Notes: generated by a model not told the origin, from the letters alone. Counted from the stretch's first letter, positions 31,450 through 42,000 are shown. The stretch: DNA of 55,760 bases from Lachnospiraceae bacterium (GCA_024403515.1 JAKSRS010000012.1:1-55760); one strand, 5' to 3'. A program made the numbers and translations.

Positions 31450-32160
31450 ATGTCACTTATCAAATGCGACAAGTTAATGATTGGCTATGACAAAACGATG
31501 GTTTCGTCAGTGCTGAATTTTGAAATTAATGAAGGGGATTATCTGTGCATTCTTGGAGAGAACGGTGCGGGTAAGAGTACCCTTATGAAAACCTTACTTG
31601 GGCTTATTAAGCCCATTTCAGGAAATCTAATATTCGAAGAAGGCCTCAATTCTCAAAAAATCGGCTATCTTCCCCAGCAGACCCTGGTGCAGAAGGACTT
31701 TCCGGCCTCGGTTGAAGAAATAGTCATTTCAGGAACTTTAGGAAACGGCGGTTTTAATTTCTTTTATTCTCATCAGCAGAAAGAACTCGCGGCAAGACAT
31801 ATGCGTGAGCTTGGTATCTACGATATCAGAAAATCTGCTTACTGTAACCTTTCCGGAGGCCAGCAGCAGAGAGTTTTACTTGCAAGAGCCTTATGTGCAA
31901 CAGACAAACTTTTAATTCTTGATGAGCCGGTAAACGGGCTTGATCCTAATGCATCATCTGAATTATATGAGCTTATTAAGAGCCTTAACAGAAACGGCGT
32001 AACCATTATTATGGTTTCTCATGATATTAATGTTGCTACAAAATACGCAAGCCACATTCTTCATATGGGTAAGACCAAGTCTTTTTACGTGCCCAAGGAA
32101 AAATATCTTATGAGTAACGCCTGGTCCATAGGAAGAAGGGGAGGTAATAAGGATGAGTAA
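31450..32160 (+). CDS. znuC: Zinc ABC transporter ATP-binding protein (ZnuC-type)
   Basis: A 236-residue ATPase. I chose the ATG at 31450 with GGAG 9 nt upstream; a TTG 5 codons earlier would overlap that site. Walker A is GENGAGKST, the Q-loop is YLPQQ, the signature is NLSGGQQQR, Walker B is LLILDEP, and the H-loop is VSHD. The sequence type is that of metal (Zn/Mn) importers. It overlaps the permease gene by 8 nt (GATGAGTAA), so the subunits are made in step. Confidence 0.92.
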   Translation: MSLIKCDKLMIGYDKTMVSSVLNFEINEGDYLCILGENGAGKSTLMKTLLGLIKPISGNLIFEEGLNSQKIGYLPQQTLVQKDFPASVEEIVISGTLGNGGFNFFYSHQQKELAARHMRELGIYDIRKSAYCNLSGGQQQRVLLARALCATDKLLILDEPVNGLDPNASSELYELIKSLNRNGVTIIMVSHDINVATKYASHILHMGKTKSFYVPKEKYLMSNAWSIGRRGGNKDE

Positions 32161-32998
32161 TGTACTTTATGATCTTGGATATTATCTTTCATTCCCTTTT
32201 GTCCGCTACGCAATTATAGTAGGAACTTTGATATCGCTTACGGCTTCGCTTCTTGGCGTAACTTTAGTTTTAAAGCGCTACTCATTTATTGGAGACGGCC
32301 TTTCACATGTGGCCTTTGGAGCAGTTGCGATAGCATCGGTATTTTCACTTACAAACGATACGCTTTTGGTATTTCCGATAACCATAATATGTGCCATCTT
32401 ACTTCTTAAAAGCGGTGGTAACGGCAAGGTTAAAGGTGATGCCGCGATTGCGATGCTTTCCGTGGGTGCACTGGCACTTGGATACTTAATTCTTCATGTT
32501 TTTTCAACATCAGCTAACGTATCCGGTGATGTGTGCAGCACACTTTTTGGGTCAACGACAATACTTACTCTTTCAATACAGGATGTGTGGGTATCAGTCA
32601 TTTTGTCTTTCGTTGTGCTGATTCTTTTTATCTTTTTGTACAACAAAATTTTCGCAGTTACTTTTGATGAGAATTTTGCCAAAGCAACGGGAATTAAGGC
32701 TGACAGATATAATCTGATTATCGCGATGATCATTGCCGTAATCATTGTAATGGGAATGAAGCTTGTAGGCTCACTGCTTATTTCGGCCCTTATAGTCTTT
32801 CCGGCGCTTACAGCGATGCGTGTGATGAAGACCTTTAAAAGCGTTGTAATTACAAGTGCTTTAATAGCTGTGATTTCGGCACTCTTTGGTATGTTTATTT
32901 CAATCGTTGCATCAACTCCGGTAGGTGCTACAATTGTAGTTATGGATATAGTGATTTTCTTAGTATTTTCACTAATCGGCAAGGTTACAGGTAGGTAG
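32153..32998 (+). CDS. znuB: Zinc ABC transporter permease (ZnuB-type)
   Basis: A 281-residue membrane protein with about eight helices of the ABC-3 (ZnuB/MntB) family. Recognisable segments are LVLKRYSFIGDGLSHVAFGAVA near residues 38-60, the LFGSTTIL loop, and VGSLLISALIVFPALTAMRV near 200, the conserved coupling and pore region. GAGG lies upstream. Last gene of the zur-znuACB operon; no strong terminator is seen before the esterase gene 48 nt downstream. Confidence 0.93.
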   Translation: MSNVLYDLGYYLSFPFVRYAIIVGTLISLTASLLGVTLVLKRYSFIGDGLSHVAFGAVAIASVFSLTNDTLLVFPITIICAILLLKSGGNGKVKGDAAIAMLSVGALALGYLILHVFSTSANVSGDVCSTLFGSTTILTLSIQDVWVSVILSFVVLILFIFLYNKIFAVTFDENFAKATGIKADRYNLIIAMIIAVIIVMGMKLVGSLLISALIVFPALTAMRVMKTFKSVVITSALIAVISALFGMFISIVASTPVGATIVVMDIVIFLVFSLIGKVTGR

Positions 32999-33046
32999 AA
33001 GACTTTCTTTTGCAAAAAAGAGTTATTTATAAGAAAGGTATGGCAA

Positions 33047-34165
33047 ATGAACGAGCAACTAAAGTATTACCCTTTAGAAGAAATTGAAAACTACAAGGTT
33101 CTTGGAAGAACCAATGAAGACAGATTCCCGCTGGCTTTGTTTTGGAATAATTCGGGAATAGAAGTTAACGTTGACGGAAGCGAGCTTTGGATTGATCTTG
33201 AGGTTGGAAACGACTTTTTTGAGCCTTGGGTTGCAAGCGAGTTAAACGGAGCTTTGATGTCACGACAGATGCTTTTAGAAGGAGAGCACAGTATCTGCCT
33301 TTTCAGGTCGATGATTAAGGGTGTGAAGAAAAACGTTAAGTTCTACCGCGAACTTCAGGCCTTGTGTGATAACCTTAACTGCCATGTGCTTGTTAAGGGC
33401 TTTAGAACTGACGGGAATTTTTTGCCGGTTGAAAAAGGTCGTGTTAATATTGAATTTCTCGGGGACTCAATCACTTCGGGCGAGGGAACATATGGTGCCG
33501 TAGGCGATGCTGAATGGCTTCCCATGTATATGAGTTCAAGCCGAAACTATGCCAACATGATAGGACATAATTTAAACGCCGACATTAGACTTGTTTCCAG
33601 CGGTGGCTGGGGATTCTATAGTGGCTGGGACAATGATACACGTCATACAATTCCTTCTGTTTATGAGAAGGTCTGCGGTATTTCGACAGGTCCTGTAAAT
33701 GAAGCCTTAGGATCACTAAATGATTACGACTTTTCTTCTTTTGAAACAGATGCTGTTGTAATAAACCTCGGAACCAACGATGCATCTGCATTTGATCAGC
33801 CGGCATTTGATGTGCCGGGAGTCGGACCTAAAAAGCTTAGAAGAAATGAAGACGGCACATTAAATGAAGACGACTGCGATATGCTTTCAAGCGCCGTTTG
33901 CGACTTTTTAAAAGTGGTTAGGAAAAATAACCCCAAAGCCCACATTGTATGGTGCTATGGAATGTTTGGGTGTGAACTTGGACTTACCATTTCAAGGGGA
34001 GTATCAAAGTATTCGATGGAAACAAACGATAGAAACGTAGGCTATATCACACTTGCCAATACAGGCGAGAATGAATACGGCTCACGCTTCCATCCGGGAC
34101 TTGTTGTCCATGAAAAGGCGGCAGCAGTATTAACTGACTACCTTAAACAGAAATTACACATTTAA
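33047..34165 (+). CDS. CE2-type SGNH carbohydrate esterase
   Basis: A 372-residue protein without signal peptide, hence intracellular. The N-terminal beta-sandwich domain (residues 1-125) is followed by an SGNH hydrolase domain. The nucleophile is in FLGDSITSGEG (S141), the Gly block around SSGGWGF, the Asn in NLGTND (N244), and the catalytic His in RFHPG (H349). The two-domain layout is that of carbohydrate esterase family 2 (acetyl-xylan or 6-O-acetyl-sugar esterases). It probably removes acetyl groups from imported oligosaccharides, in line with the GH3 enzyme nearby. It converges on the next gene with only 2 bp between stop codons. Confidence 0.85.
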   Translation: MNEQLKYYPLEEIENYKVLGRTNEDRFPLALFWNNSGIEVNVDGSELWIDLEVGNDFFEPWVASELNGALMSRQMLLEGEHSICLFRSMIKGVKKNVKFYRELQALCDNLNCHVLVKGFRTDGNFLPVEKGRVNIEFLGDSITSGEGTYGAVGDAEWLPMYMSSSRNYANMIGHNLNADIRLVSSGGWGFYSGWDNDTRHTIPSVYEKVCGISTGPVNEALGSLNDYDFSSFETDAVVINLGTNDASAFDQPAFDVPGVGPKKLRRNEDGTLNEDDCDMLSSAVCDFLKVVRKNNPKAHIVWCYGMFGCELGLTISRGVSKYSMETNDRNVGYITLANTGENEYGSRFHPGLVVHEKAAAVLTDYLKQKLHI

Positions 34166-34167
34166 GT

Positions 34168-35475
34168 TTAGAATAAAAATCTTATAAAAAGACCAAATAA
34201 TGCAGTAAGAAGAACGGGAACTGAAATAACTACTCCGTATCTTATGTAGGTTAAGAAACTAAACTTGACCTCGTGCTTCTTTAATATTGAGCTCCACATG
34301 ATTCCTGCAAGGGCACCAAGGGGAGTGAAGAAGGCACCAATGTTGGAGCCTATGATGGAAGCAAATAGTCCTTTGGACATAAGGGCTTTATCGAGGTTAT
34401 CACAAACTGAACAAAACAGAACCGACATTGGAATGTTGTTGATGACATTGGCGGTTAAAAATGAAGAGAGACCATAACGAAGGATAACCTGCTTAGAACC
34501 AAGCAAATTAGCGATTGAGTCGGTCACGTGGTACTTATCAAGTGCAAGCACCAGAACGAACATTGATAATACAAAGGGTATCAGCTCGAAGGGGGCTCTC
34601 TTTATTGTTCTAAGCATTTCGTGGTTTGAATGCTTGTGGATTGTCTGATGGACGATAACGAAGAAACAAAGGCTTAGGAAAAATCCGAATGTTACCTTGT
34701 ACATTTCAAGTCCGATATATGAACTGATTACAAGACAGATTGTGCAGCCTGTAAGGTGAATAAGTCCTAAAAGCAAAAGAAAAGGATCGTTGATTCGTAC
34801 TGTCGATACACTAGCCTTCATGGGAGCATCAAGATCTTTTCTGAATATTAAATATAAAATTAAAAGGGCGCAAAGACCTGCAAAAAAGGTCGGAAGCCAC
34901 ATGATTGCAAAATAACCTCCAAAACCGATACCGGCACTTGTGGCAAGATATATATTTGTGGGGTTTCCGATGATAAACATCATACTCCAGGTGTTTGCTG
35001 CAACGAATTCAGTAAAAAGGTATGGAATGGGATTGATTTTGGCATTCTTGGAAAAATAGCATATAAAAGGTGTAAAGGTAAGGATAATGATATCGTTACT
35101 GGTAAATACTGTAAGAATCGATACCATGGCAAAAAGGTAAAAGAAAAGTGATCTCTGGCTTGTCTTGGCACGCTGTACAGCCATTACTGCAAGTGCTGAA
35201 AACAATCCGACCTCATCAAGAAAGATTGATAACTCGGTCATGGATATAAACAAAACAAGTATTTTAAGTGGATTTATTGCACTATCTTCAGTAAGCCCTG
35301 AAAGGATTTCGGAAGGTGATAAAAATCCGAATATTACCATAAGTACTGCGCCGACTAAAACTACTGCCCAGTAAATGCTAATTTCATGTTTTTTTATTGT
35401 AATTGAGGGTTTGAATAAAACCACAAGTATAAGTGCAAGGCAGACGCCGAGCACAGTAAATGTTACCGATGCCAT
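34168..35475 (-). CDS. ArsB/NhaD-SLC13-type anion permease
   Basis: A 435-residue membrane protein with about 11 helices of the ion-transporter (IT) superfamily. Markers are FTSNDIIILTFTPFICY, MFIIGNPTNIYLATSAG in the first half and NVINNIPMSVLF plus GSNIGAFFTPLGALAGIMWSSIL in the second, a symmetric repeat of hairpin motifs. It could move arsenite, dicarboxylates or another anion; the sequence does not decide. GGAG precedes the ATG on the minus strand. Its promoter (TTGAAA/TATAAT) overlaps the promoter of the divergent GtrA/GH3 genes, and a cre-like AAGCGCTT lies at its start site. Confidence 0.82.
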   Translation of the reverse strand: MASVTFTVLGVCLALILVVLFKPSITIKKHEISIYWAVVLVGAVLMVIFGFLSPSEILSGLTEDSAINPLKILVLFISMTELSIFLDEVGLFSALAVMAVQRAKTSQRSLFFYLFAMVSILTVFTSNDIIILTFTPFICYFSKNAKINPIPYLFTEFVAANTWSMMFIIGNPTNIYLATSAGIGFGGYFAIMWLPTFFAGLCALLILYLIFRKDLDAPMKASVSTVRINDPFLLLLGLIHLTGCTICLVISSYIGLEMYKVTFGFFLSLCFFVIVHQTIHKHSNHEMLRTIKRAPFELIPFVLSMFVLVLALDKYHVTDSIANLLGSKQVILRYGLSSFLTANVINNIPMSVLFCSVCDNLDKALMSKGLFASIIGSNIGAFFTPLGALAGIMWSSILKKHEVKFSFLTYIRYGVVISVPVLLTALFGLFIRFLF

Positions 35476-35499
35476 TTCTTTCTCCTAAAATTTATTTCC

Positions 35500-35580
35500 A
35501 AGCGCTTATTATAGACTTTTATTTGACAATTTCAATAATGATTATTACTATTTTTCAGTACGCATTTAACGTACTATAAT
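35500..35580. promoter_or_regulatory. Compact divergent promoter region with three dyads
   Basis: Minus strand: TTGAAA (35535-35530), 16 bp, TATAAT (35513-35508). Plus strand: TTGACA (35523-35528), 17 bp, TACTAT (35546-35551), and a second set TTTTCA (35552-35557), 17 bp, TATAAT (35575-35580). Dyads: AAGCGCTT (35500-35507, core of a CcpA cre site), AATAAT-G-ATTATT (35534-35546, Fur/PerR-box-like), and AGTACG-N7-CGTACT (35557-35575). Confidence 0.6.
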
Positions 35581-35608
35581 CACCTGAGTTAAGAAAGGAA
35601 ACACTTTG

Positions 35609-36127
35609 ATGAAAAAGATTAAAGAATTATGCGAGAAATATAGAGAGATTATTGTATATATAATTGTCGGTGTTTTGACAACTGTTTTCTGCTGGGTTGT
35701 GGCATGGATTATGGAGCACTTCATATTTGATGCGACAGTCGCAATTGAAAACTTTCTTATTAACTCCATCTGTTGGGTTGCTGGCGTTTTGTTTGCATAT
35801 CCTCTTAACAGAAAATGGGTATTCAAATCAACTAACCCTCATATCTTAAAAGAATTTTTTGGATTTGCAGGTTCAAGAGTTTCAACCTACTTTTTGGACA
35901 TCTTCATCATGTGGCTTTTTGTAAATGTGTTCCCTTTTACAGGTCTTATAAGAAAGCTTACATTAAAGATGGGCATGCAACTTGAACAGACACAGCTTGA
36001 CAGCCTCAACTTCTGGGTTGCCAAGATATTTATTTCTTCAGTTCTTGTTATGATTGCTAATTATGTGTTTAGTAAACTTCTTATATTTAAAAAGGATAAG
36101 AACACTGACAAAAAAGAAGAAAACTAA
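35609..36127 (+). CDS. GtrA-family membrane protein
   Basis: A 172-residue protein. The ATG at 35609 follows AAAGGAA; the TTG one codon before is less likely. Four predicted helices match the GtrA family (PF04138). The segment EIIVYIIVGVLTTVFCWVVAW opens helix 1, AYPLNRKWVFKS closes helix 2, and NYVFSKLLIFK closes helix 4. GtrA-like proteins are thought to flip or help transfer polyprenyl-linked sugars. Here it leads a two-gene unit with a GH3 beta-glucosidase, 15 nt apart. Confidence 0.87.
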   Translation: MKKIKELCEKYREIIVYIIVGVLTTVFCWVVAWIMEHFIFDATVAIENFLINSICWVAGVLFAYPLNRKWVFKSTNPHILKEFFGFAGSRVSTYFLDIFIMWLFVNVFPFTGLIRKLTLKMGMQLEQTQLDSLNFWVAKIFISSVLVMIANYVFSKLLIFKKDKNTDKKEEN

Positions 36128-36142
36128 AACTGGGAGATTAAA

Positions 36143-38920
36143 ATGAACTTTACTCTTGACTGGAAAGAATACGCCAAGGTCTGCAGACAGGTTGCAGCCG
36201 ACGGTGCCGTTCTTTTGAAAAATGATAATAATGTACTTCCCTTTGCTAAAAACGAAAGGGTTGCAATCTTTGGAAGAACACAGTTTGACTATATTACAAC
36301 AGGAACCGGATCAGGCGGAATGGTTCACGTTCCTTATAAGGTAAACCTCTACGATGCAGCCGCTAACTGTAAGGATATCGTTTTAGATAAAGAAGTAAGC
36401 GATGCCTACAAAAAATTCACTGAGGATGTCCCCTACGATAACGGTGTAGGCTGGGCAGCAACTCCTGCATCACAGCCTGAATTTCTTCCTGAAGAATCGT
36501 TCGTTGAAACTGCAGCAGGAAGAAATGATGTTGCAGTTGCAATCATCGGGCGAATTGCCGGTGAAGATAAGGACTGCTTGCCTGTTGAAGGTAACTACTA
36601 TTTAAATAAGTCAGAACTTTCACTTTTGAAGCTTTTAAGAAAGTCATTTGATAAGCTTGTGGTAGTTATAAATGCCTGCAACATAATTGACCATGAATGG
36701 GTTGATGAAATTAATCCTGATGGCCTTCTTGATGTATGGCAGGGTGGCGCGGAAAGCGGAAATGCCGTAATGGACGTTCTTACCGGTGCAGTAAACCCTT
36801 CAGGACGCCTTGCAGACACTATCGCCCACAGTATCGATGATTACCCTTCAACCAAGTATTTTGGCGATCCTTCGGTTTCTTACTACGTTGAAGATATCTA
36901 TGTCGGCTACAGATATTTTGAAACTTTTGCAAAAGAAAAAGTTCGTTATCCTTTTGGATACGGTCTTTCTTATACTGATTTCTCTTCAGAGTTTAAATGC
37001 GGCTTTGATGGAGAAAAGGTTGAGGTTCGCGCAACTATTACAAATACCGGTAAGGTGAGCGGACGTCACAGCGTGCAGGTTTATTACAAGGCTCCTTTTG
37101 GAAAACTTGGAAAGGCTTCACGCGAATTAATCAGATTTATAAAGTCCAAAGAGCTTGCAGCAGGCGAAAGTGAAGAGCTTACCGTTTCTTTTGACTTAAA
37201 GGAAATGGCATCCTACGACGATACTAACGCTACAGGATATCAGGACTGCTTTGTGCTTGAAGAAGGCGAGTACTGCATCTATGCAGGTGATGACGTAAGA
37301 AGTGCGCAGTTAATAGGAAGCGTATCTCTTTCATCTACAGTGTGCCTTGAAAAAACAAGTCATGCCCTTTATCCCAAGAAAGCCTTCGACAGATTCGTTG
37401 CAGTAATGGATTCTGATAAGTGCGAAGTGAAACTTGAACCTGTAGCTTTAAGAAAGTCAGGTCCTGCGGAACATATAAAAGCCTGCAGGGAAGGTTTAAA
37501 AGAAATTCCTTATAAGGGTGACCTTGGAATTAAACTTAAAGATGTTTACGACGGTAAAGCTTCAATGGAAGACTTTGTTTCCCAGCTTACCGATGAAGAT
37601 ATGATGATTATGACACGTGGAGAAGGAATGTGCTCCGTACGTGTTACCCCCGGTGTTGCTGCTGCATTTAGCGGAATGAGCGACAGACTTCAGAGTATGG
37701 GCATTCCTGCTCTTGCTTGCTCGGATGGCCCTAGCGGTATCAGAATGGACTGCGGTACAAATGCTATGCAAAGCCCCTCGGGAAATGCTGTTTCATGTAC
37801 TTATGACCTTGAACTTACAAAGAAACTATATGAGTTTGTAGGCTTTGAACTTCGTGAGCATGAGATTGACTTTCTTTTGGGACCCGGAATGAACTTAAGA
37901 CGTAATCCGTTAAACGGAAGAAACTTCGAATACTTCAGTGAAGATCCCTACCTTACAGGAGCTATGGCAGTAGCCGAGCTTAAGGGCCTTTCTAAAGCCA
38001 ATGAAACCGGAGTTATTAAGCACTTCTTTGGAAACAATCAGGAGAAGGGTCGTCATACGGTTGATTCAATCATCTCGGCCCGTGCCATGAGAGAACTTTA
38101 TCTTAAAGGTTTTGAAATGGCTGTCAAGGAAGGCGGCGCTTATGCCATCATGACAACCTACGGAAGTGTTAACGGAACTTATACAGGCTCTAATTTTGAT
38201 TTAAACACCATGATACTTAGAGATGACTGGAAGTTTGAAGGTATCACAATGACTGACTGGTGGGCACGTCTTAATGATGAAGACGGCGATGCACAGATTC
38301 AGAATACCGCCTTTATGATTAGAGCCCAGAATGACGTATACATGGTTTCATCCAATTCAGAACACAACGGAAACGGTGATAACTCCGGCGCTGAACTTGG
38401 AAAAACATTTACAAGAGCTGAGCTTCAAAGAAACGTCATTAATATATTGAAGGTTTCAATGAAGACCAATGCTTTTGAAAGAATAAATGGAATTAAGGAT
38501 GAAGTTGATGTTAAAAACTTCCCTTCTGTTGCTCCATTAAAGGCAACAGCCAACTTTGAACTTGTGATTAACAGTAAGGAAGAAGAAGCTGATTCATCAG
38601 CACTTGATCTATCCAAGAATGCAGTTAACCTTTTCCATATTCATGTAAACCGTCCCGGAGTTTATACAATAAACTTTGAGTTTACTGCTGATGACAGCCA
38701 GACATCGCTTGCACAGTTACCGGTAAGCATACTTGTAAACGAGAAGGTTGCAGGTATGTATTCGATAAACGGTGACCAGAGACAGTGGCAGAAAGCCGAG
38801 GCCAAGATTGATTGTCTCTTCCTTATGGATAACTACATTAAAGTATGTTTTGCCCAGGGCGGACTTAAAGTTAGAAATGTAAAGTTCACTTTAACTGAAC
38901 CGGGCCCCGTTTGGGAATAA
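36143..38920 (+). CDS. GH3 beta-glucosidase with permuted domain order
   Basis: A 925-residue cytoplasmic enzyme (no signal peptide) behind GGGAG. Domains run in the reverse of most GH3 enzymes. The alpha/beta-sandwich domain comes first (residues ~10-270, with GAVLLKNDNNVLPF and the C-terminal YPFGYGLSYTDF). A fibronectin-III-like domain follows (~285-400), then the (beta/alpha)8 barrel (~465-790), which holds GPGMNLRRNPLNGRNFEYFSEDP, KHFFGNNQE and the nucleophile in GITMTDWWA (D705). This order is known from rumen Butyrivibrio and Ruminococcus beta-glucosidases. A C-terminal extension (~800-925) looks like a beta-sandwich of unknown role. It releases terminal glucose from beta-glucosides or cello-oligosaccharides. 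Confidence 0.92.
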   Translation: MNFTLDWKEYAKVCRQVAADGAVLLKNDNNVLPFAKNERVAIFGRTQFDYITTGTGSGGMVHVPYKVNLYDAAANCKDIVLDKEVSDAYKKFTEDVPYDNGVGWAATPASQPEFLPEESFVETAAGRNDVAVAIIGRIAGEDKDCLPVEGNYYLNKSELSLLKLLRKSFDKLVVVINACNIIDHEWVDEINPDGLLDVWQGGAESGNAVMDVLTGAVNPSGRLADTIAHSIDDYPSTKYFGDPSVSYYVEDIYVGYRYFETFAKEKVRYPFGYGLSYTDFSSEFKCGFDGEKVEVRATITNTGKVSGRHSVQVYYKAPFGKLGKASRELIRFIKSKELAAGESEELTVSFDLKEMASYDDTNATGYQDCFVLEEGEYCIYAGDDVRSAQLIGSVSLSSTVCLEKTSHALYPKKAFDRFVAVMDSDKCEVKLEPVALRKSGPAEHIKACREGLKEIPYKGDLGIKLKDVYDGKASMEDFVSQLTDEDMMIMTRGEGMCSVRVTPGVAAAFSGMSDRLQSMGIPALACSDGPSGIRMDCGTNAMQSPSGNAVSCTYDLELTKKLYEFVGFELREHEIDFLLGPGMNLRRNPLNGRNFEYFSEDPYLTGAMAVAELKGLSKANETGVIKHFFGNNQEKGRHTVDSIISARAMRELYLKGFEMAVKEGGAYAIMTTYGSVNGTYTGSNFDLNTMILRDDWKFEGITMTDWWARLNDEDGDAQIQNTAFMIRAQNDVYMVSSNSEHNGNGDNSGAELGKTFTRAELQRNVINILKVSMKTNAFERINGIKDEVDVKNFPSVAPLKATANFELVINSKEEEADSSALDLSKNAVNLFHIHVNRPGVYTINFEFTADDSQTSLAQLPVSILVNEKVAGMYSINGDQRQWQKAEAKIDCLFLMDNYIKVCFAQGGLKVRNVKFTLTEPGPVWE

Positions 38921-38949
38921 ACTTAATACAAAAAAGTTTTCTAAAGTGA

Positions 38950-38999
38950 TTGACACCACAAGAGTGTTGCGGTACAATGGACCGTGCACTATTGTGGTG
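38950..38999 (+). promoter_or_regulatory. rpoB promoter within a large imperfect dyad
   Basis: TTGACA (38950-38955), 17 bp, TACAAT (38973-38978). The arms CACCACAAGAGTG (38954-38966) and CACTATTGTGGTG (38987-38999) are complementary at 12 of 13 positions, with a shorter GGT/ACC pairing inside, centred just past the -10. Confidence 0.75.
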
Positions 39000-39072
39000 T
39001 GCTTTGTTTTGTTGTGGATTTTTTTAGGCCACATGATACTATAAAAAAATTTTAAGAACGGGGTGAATGTCA

Positions 39073-42000
39073 ATGGAAAAGAACAGAATACGTAAAGTTG
39101 CCGCAGGCAAAAGTACACGTATGAGCTATTCTAGACGTAAAGAAGTATTGGAAATGCCCAACCTCATTGAAGTTCAGAAGGATTCCTATGAATGGTTCCT
39201 TAGGGATGGATTAAGAGAAGCCTTTGACGATATTTCTCCTATTGCAGACTATAGCGGACATTTAAGCCTTGAGTTCGTTGGATTCGAACTTTGCAAGGAA
39301 GACGCTAAGTATACAATTGAGAAGTGTAAAGAAAGAGATGCAACATATGCAGCTCCTCTTAAAGTTAAGGTTCGTCTTAGCAATAAGGAAACAGGCGAAA
39401 TTATCGAACATGATATTTTCATGGGCGACCTTCCTTTGATGACCGCAACAGGTACTTTCGTTATTAACGGTGCCGAAAGAGTTATCGTAAGCCAGATGGT
39501 CCGCTCACCCGGAATCTATTACAATATCGAGCACGATAAGATTGGTAAGAGATTATTCTACTCAACAGTAATCCCTAACCGTGGTGCTTGGCTTGAGTAC
39601 GAAACAGATTCCAATGACATTTTCTACGTTCGTGTAGATAGAACTCGTAAGGTTCCGATCACAGTACTTTTACGTGCACTTGGTCTTGGAACCAATGAAG
39701 AAATCCGTGAAGTTTTTGGTGAAGAACCTAAACTCGAGGCATCATTTGCAAAAGATACGTCCTCTAACTATCAGGAGGGCTTATTAGAGTTATACAAGAA
39801 GATTCGTCCCGGCGAGCCTTTAAGTGTTGAAAACGCTGAAAGCCTCATTCATGGTATGTTCTTCGATGCAAGACGTTATGACCTTGCACGCGTAGGACGT
39901 TATAAATTCAATAAGAAGTTAATGCTTAGAAACCGTATCCGTAATCACATCCTTGCTGAAGATGTTATTTCTCCTATTACAGGTGAAGTTATTGCAGCTA
40001 AGGGCGATAAGGTTACAGCTGAACTTGCTGATGCAATCCAGAACGCAGCAGTTCCCTTCGTATTCATTCAGACAGAAGAAAGAGTATGCAAGGTTATCTC
40101 AAGCATGATGGTTGATATCTGTGAATACGTTGAAGGAATCAATCCTGAAGAAGTTGGAATCACAGAACTTGTATACTATCCCGTACTTGCTAAGATTCTT
40201 GAAGAATATGGCAATGATCAGGAACAGTTATTTGATGCAATCAAGGCAAATATCCACGAACTCGTGCCCAAGCATATTACTCGTGAAGATATCATTGCTT
40301 CTATTAACTATAATATGCATCTTGAATACGGCATTGGTAAGGATGATGATATCGATCACCTTGGAAACCGTCGTATTCGTGCCGTTGGTGAACTTTTACA
40401 GAACCAGTACCGTATCGGTCTTTCAAGACTTGAGCGTGTAGTTCGTGAAAGAATGACTACACATGATACTGATGAAGTAACACCTCAGGCACTCATCAAT
40501 ATTAAGCCCGTTCAGGCAGCTGTTAAGGAATTCTTCGGATCATCACAGTTGTCACAGTTCATGGACCAGAACAACCCTCTTGGTGAACTTACTCATAAGA
40601 GACGTTTATCAGCATTGGGACCCGGTGGTCTTTCAAGAGAACGTGCTTCCTTCGAAGTTCGAGACGTACACTATTCACACTACGGTCGTATGTGTCCTAT
40701 CGAAACTCCTGAAGGTCCTAACATCGGTCTTATCAACTCTCTTGCATCATTTGCAAGAATTAACTCATACGGTTTCATCGAGGCTCCTTATCGTAGAATC
40801 GATAAGTCAGACCCCGAAAATCCTCGTGTAACCGACGAAGTTATTTACATGACAGCAGATGAAGAAGATAACTACCATGTAGCGCAGGCTAACGTTGCTC
40901 TTAATCCTGATGGAACATTTGCAAAGAACAGCGTATCTGGTCGTTATCGTGAAGAAACTCAGGAATATCCCAAGACAATGTTCGACTTCATGGACGTGTC
41001 TCCTAAGATGGTATTCTCAGTTGCTACATCACTTATTCCTTTCCTTCAGAACGACGATGCTAACCGAGCTCTTATGGGATCTAACATGCAGCGTCAGGCA
41101 GTACCGCTTATGATTACAGAAGCTCCTGCAGTAGGAACAGGTATGGAACCTAAGGCAGCCGTAGACTCAGGTGTATGTGTTGTTGCCAAGGAAGACGGTG
41201 TAGTTGATTATGTTTCTTCAAACTTAATCAAGATTACATATGACAATGGTGAAAAAGAGGATTATCCTTTAACAAAATTCTCAAGAAGTAACCAGTCAAA
41301 CTGCTATAACCAGAAGCCTATCGTATTCAAGGGCAACCGTGTTCATAAGGGCGAAGTTATTGCCGATGGTCCTTCAACATCAAACGGCGAACTTGCTTTA
41401 GGTAAGAACCCTCTTATCGGTTTCATGACATGGGAAGGTTACAACTACGAAGATGCTGTTCTTCTTAGTGAAAGACTTGTTCAGGATGATGTTTATACAT
41501 CAATCCACATTGAAGAATACGAAGCTGAAGCTCGTGACACCAAACTCGGACCTGAAGAAATCACTCGTGATGTTCCCGGTGTTGGTGACGATGCATTAAA
41601 GGACCTTGATGATCGCGGTATCATTCGTGTAGGTGCTGAGGTACGTGCCGGAGATATCCTTGTCGGAAAGGTAACTCCTAAGGGAGAAACCGAACTTACA
41701 GCAGAAGAAAGACTTCTTCGTGCAATCTTCGGTGAAAAAGCTCGTGAGGTTCGTGATACATCACTTAAGGTACCTCACGGTGAATATGGTATTATCGTTG
41801 ACGCCAAAGTGTTTACAAGAGAAAACGGTGATGAACTTTCACCCGGTGTAAGCCAGGCAGTCAGAGTTTATATTGCTCAGAAGCGTAAGATCAGCGTTGG
41901 TGATAAGATGGCTGGTCGTCACGGTAACAAGGGTGTTGTTTCAAGAGTTCTTCCTGTAGAAGATATGCCTTACCTTCCTAACGGTCGTCCTCTTGATATC

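Noticed and set aside
32999..33046. Third Zur-like site before the esterase gene (TTTTGCAAAA core)
   Set aside because: Only one half resembles the TGCAA arm and the spacing does not match the two sites at the zinc operon.
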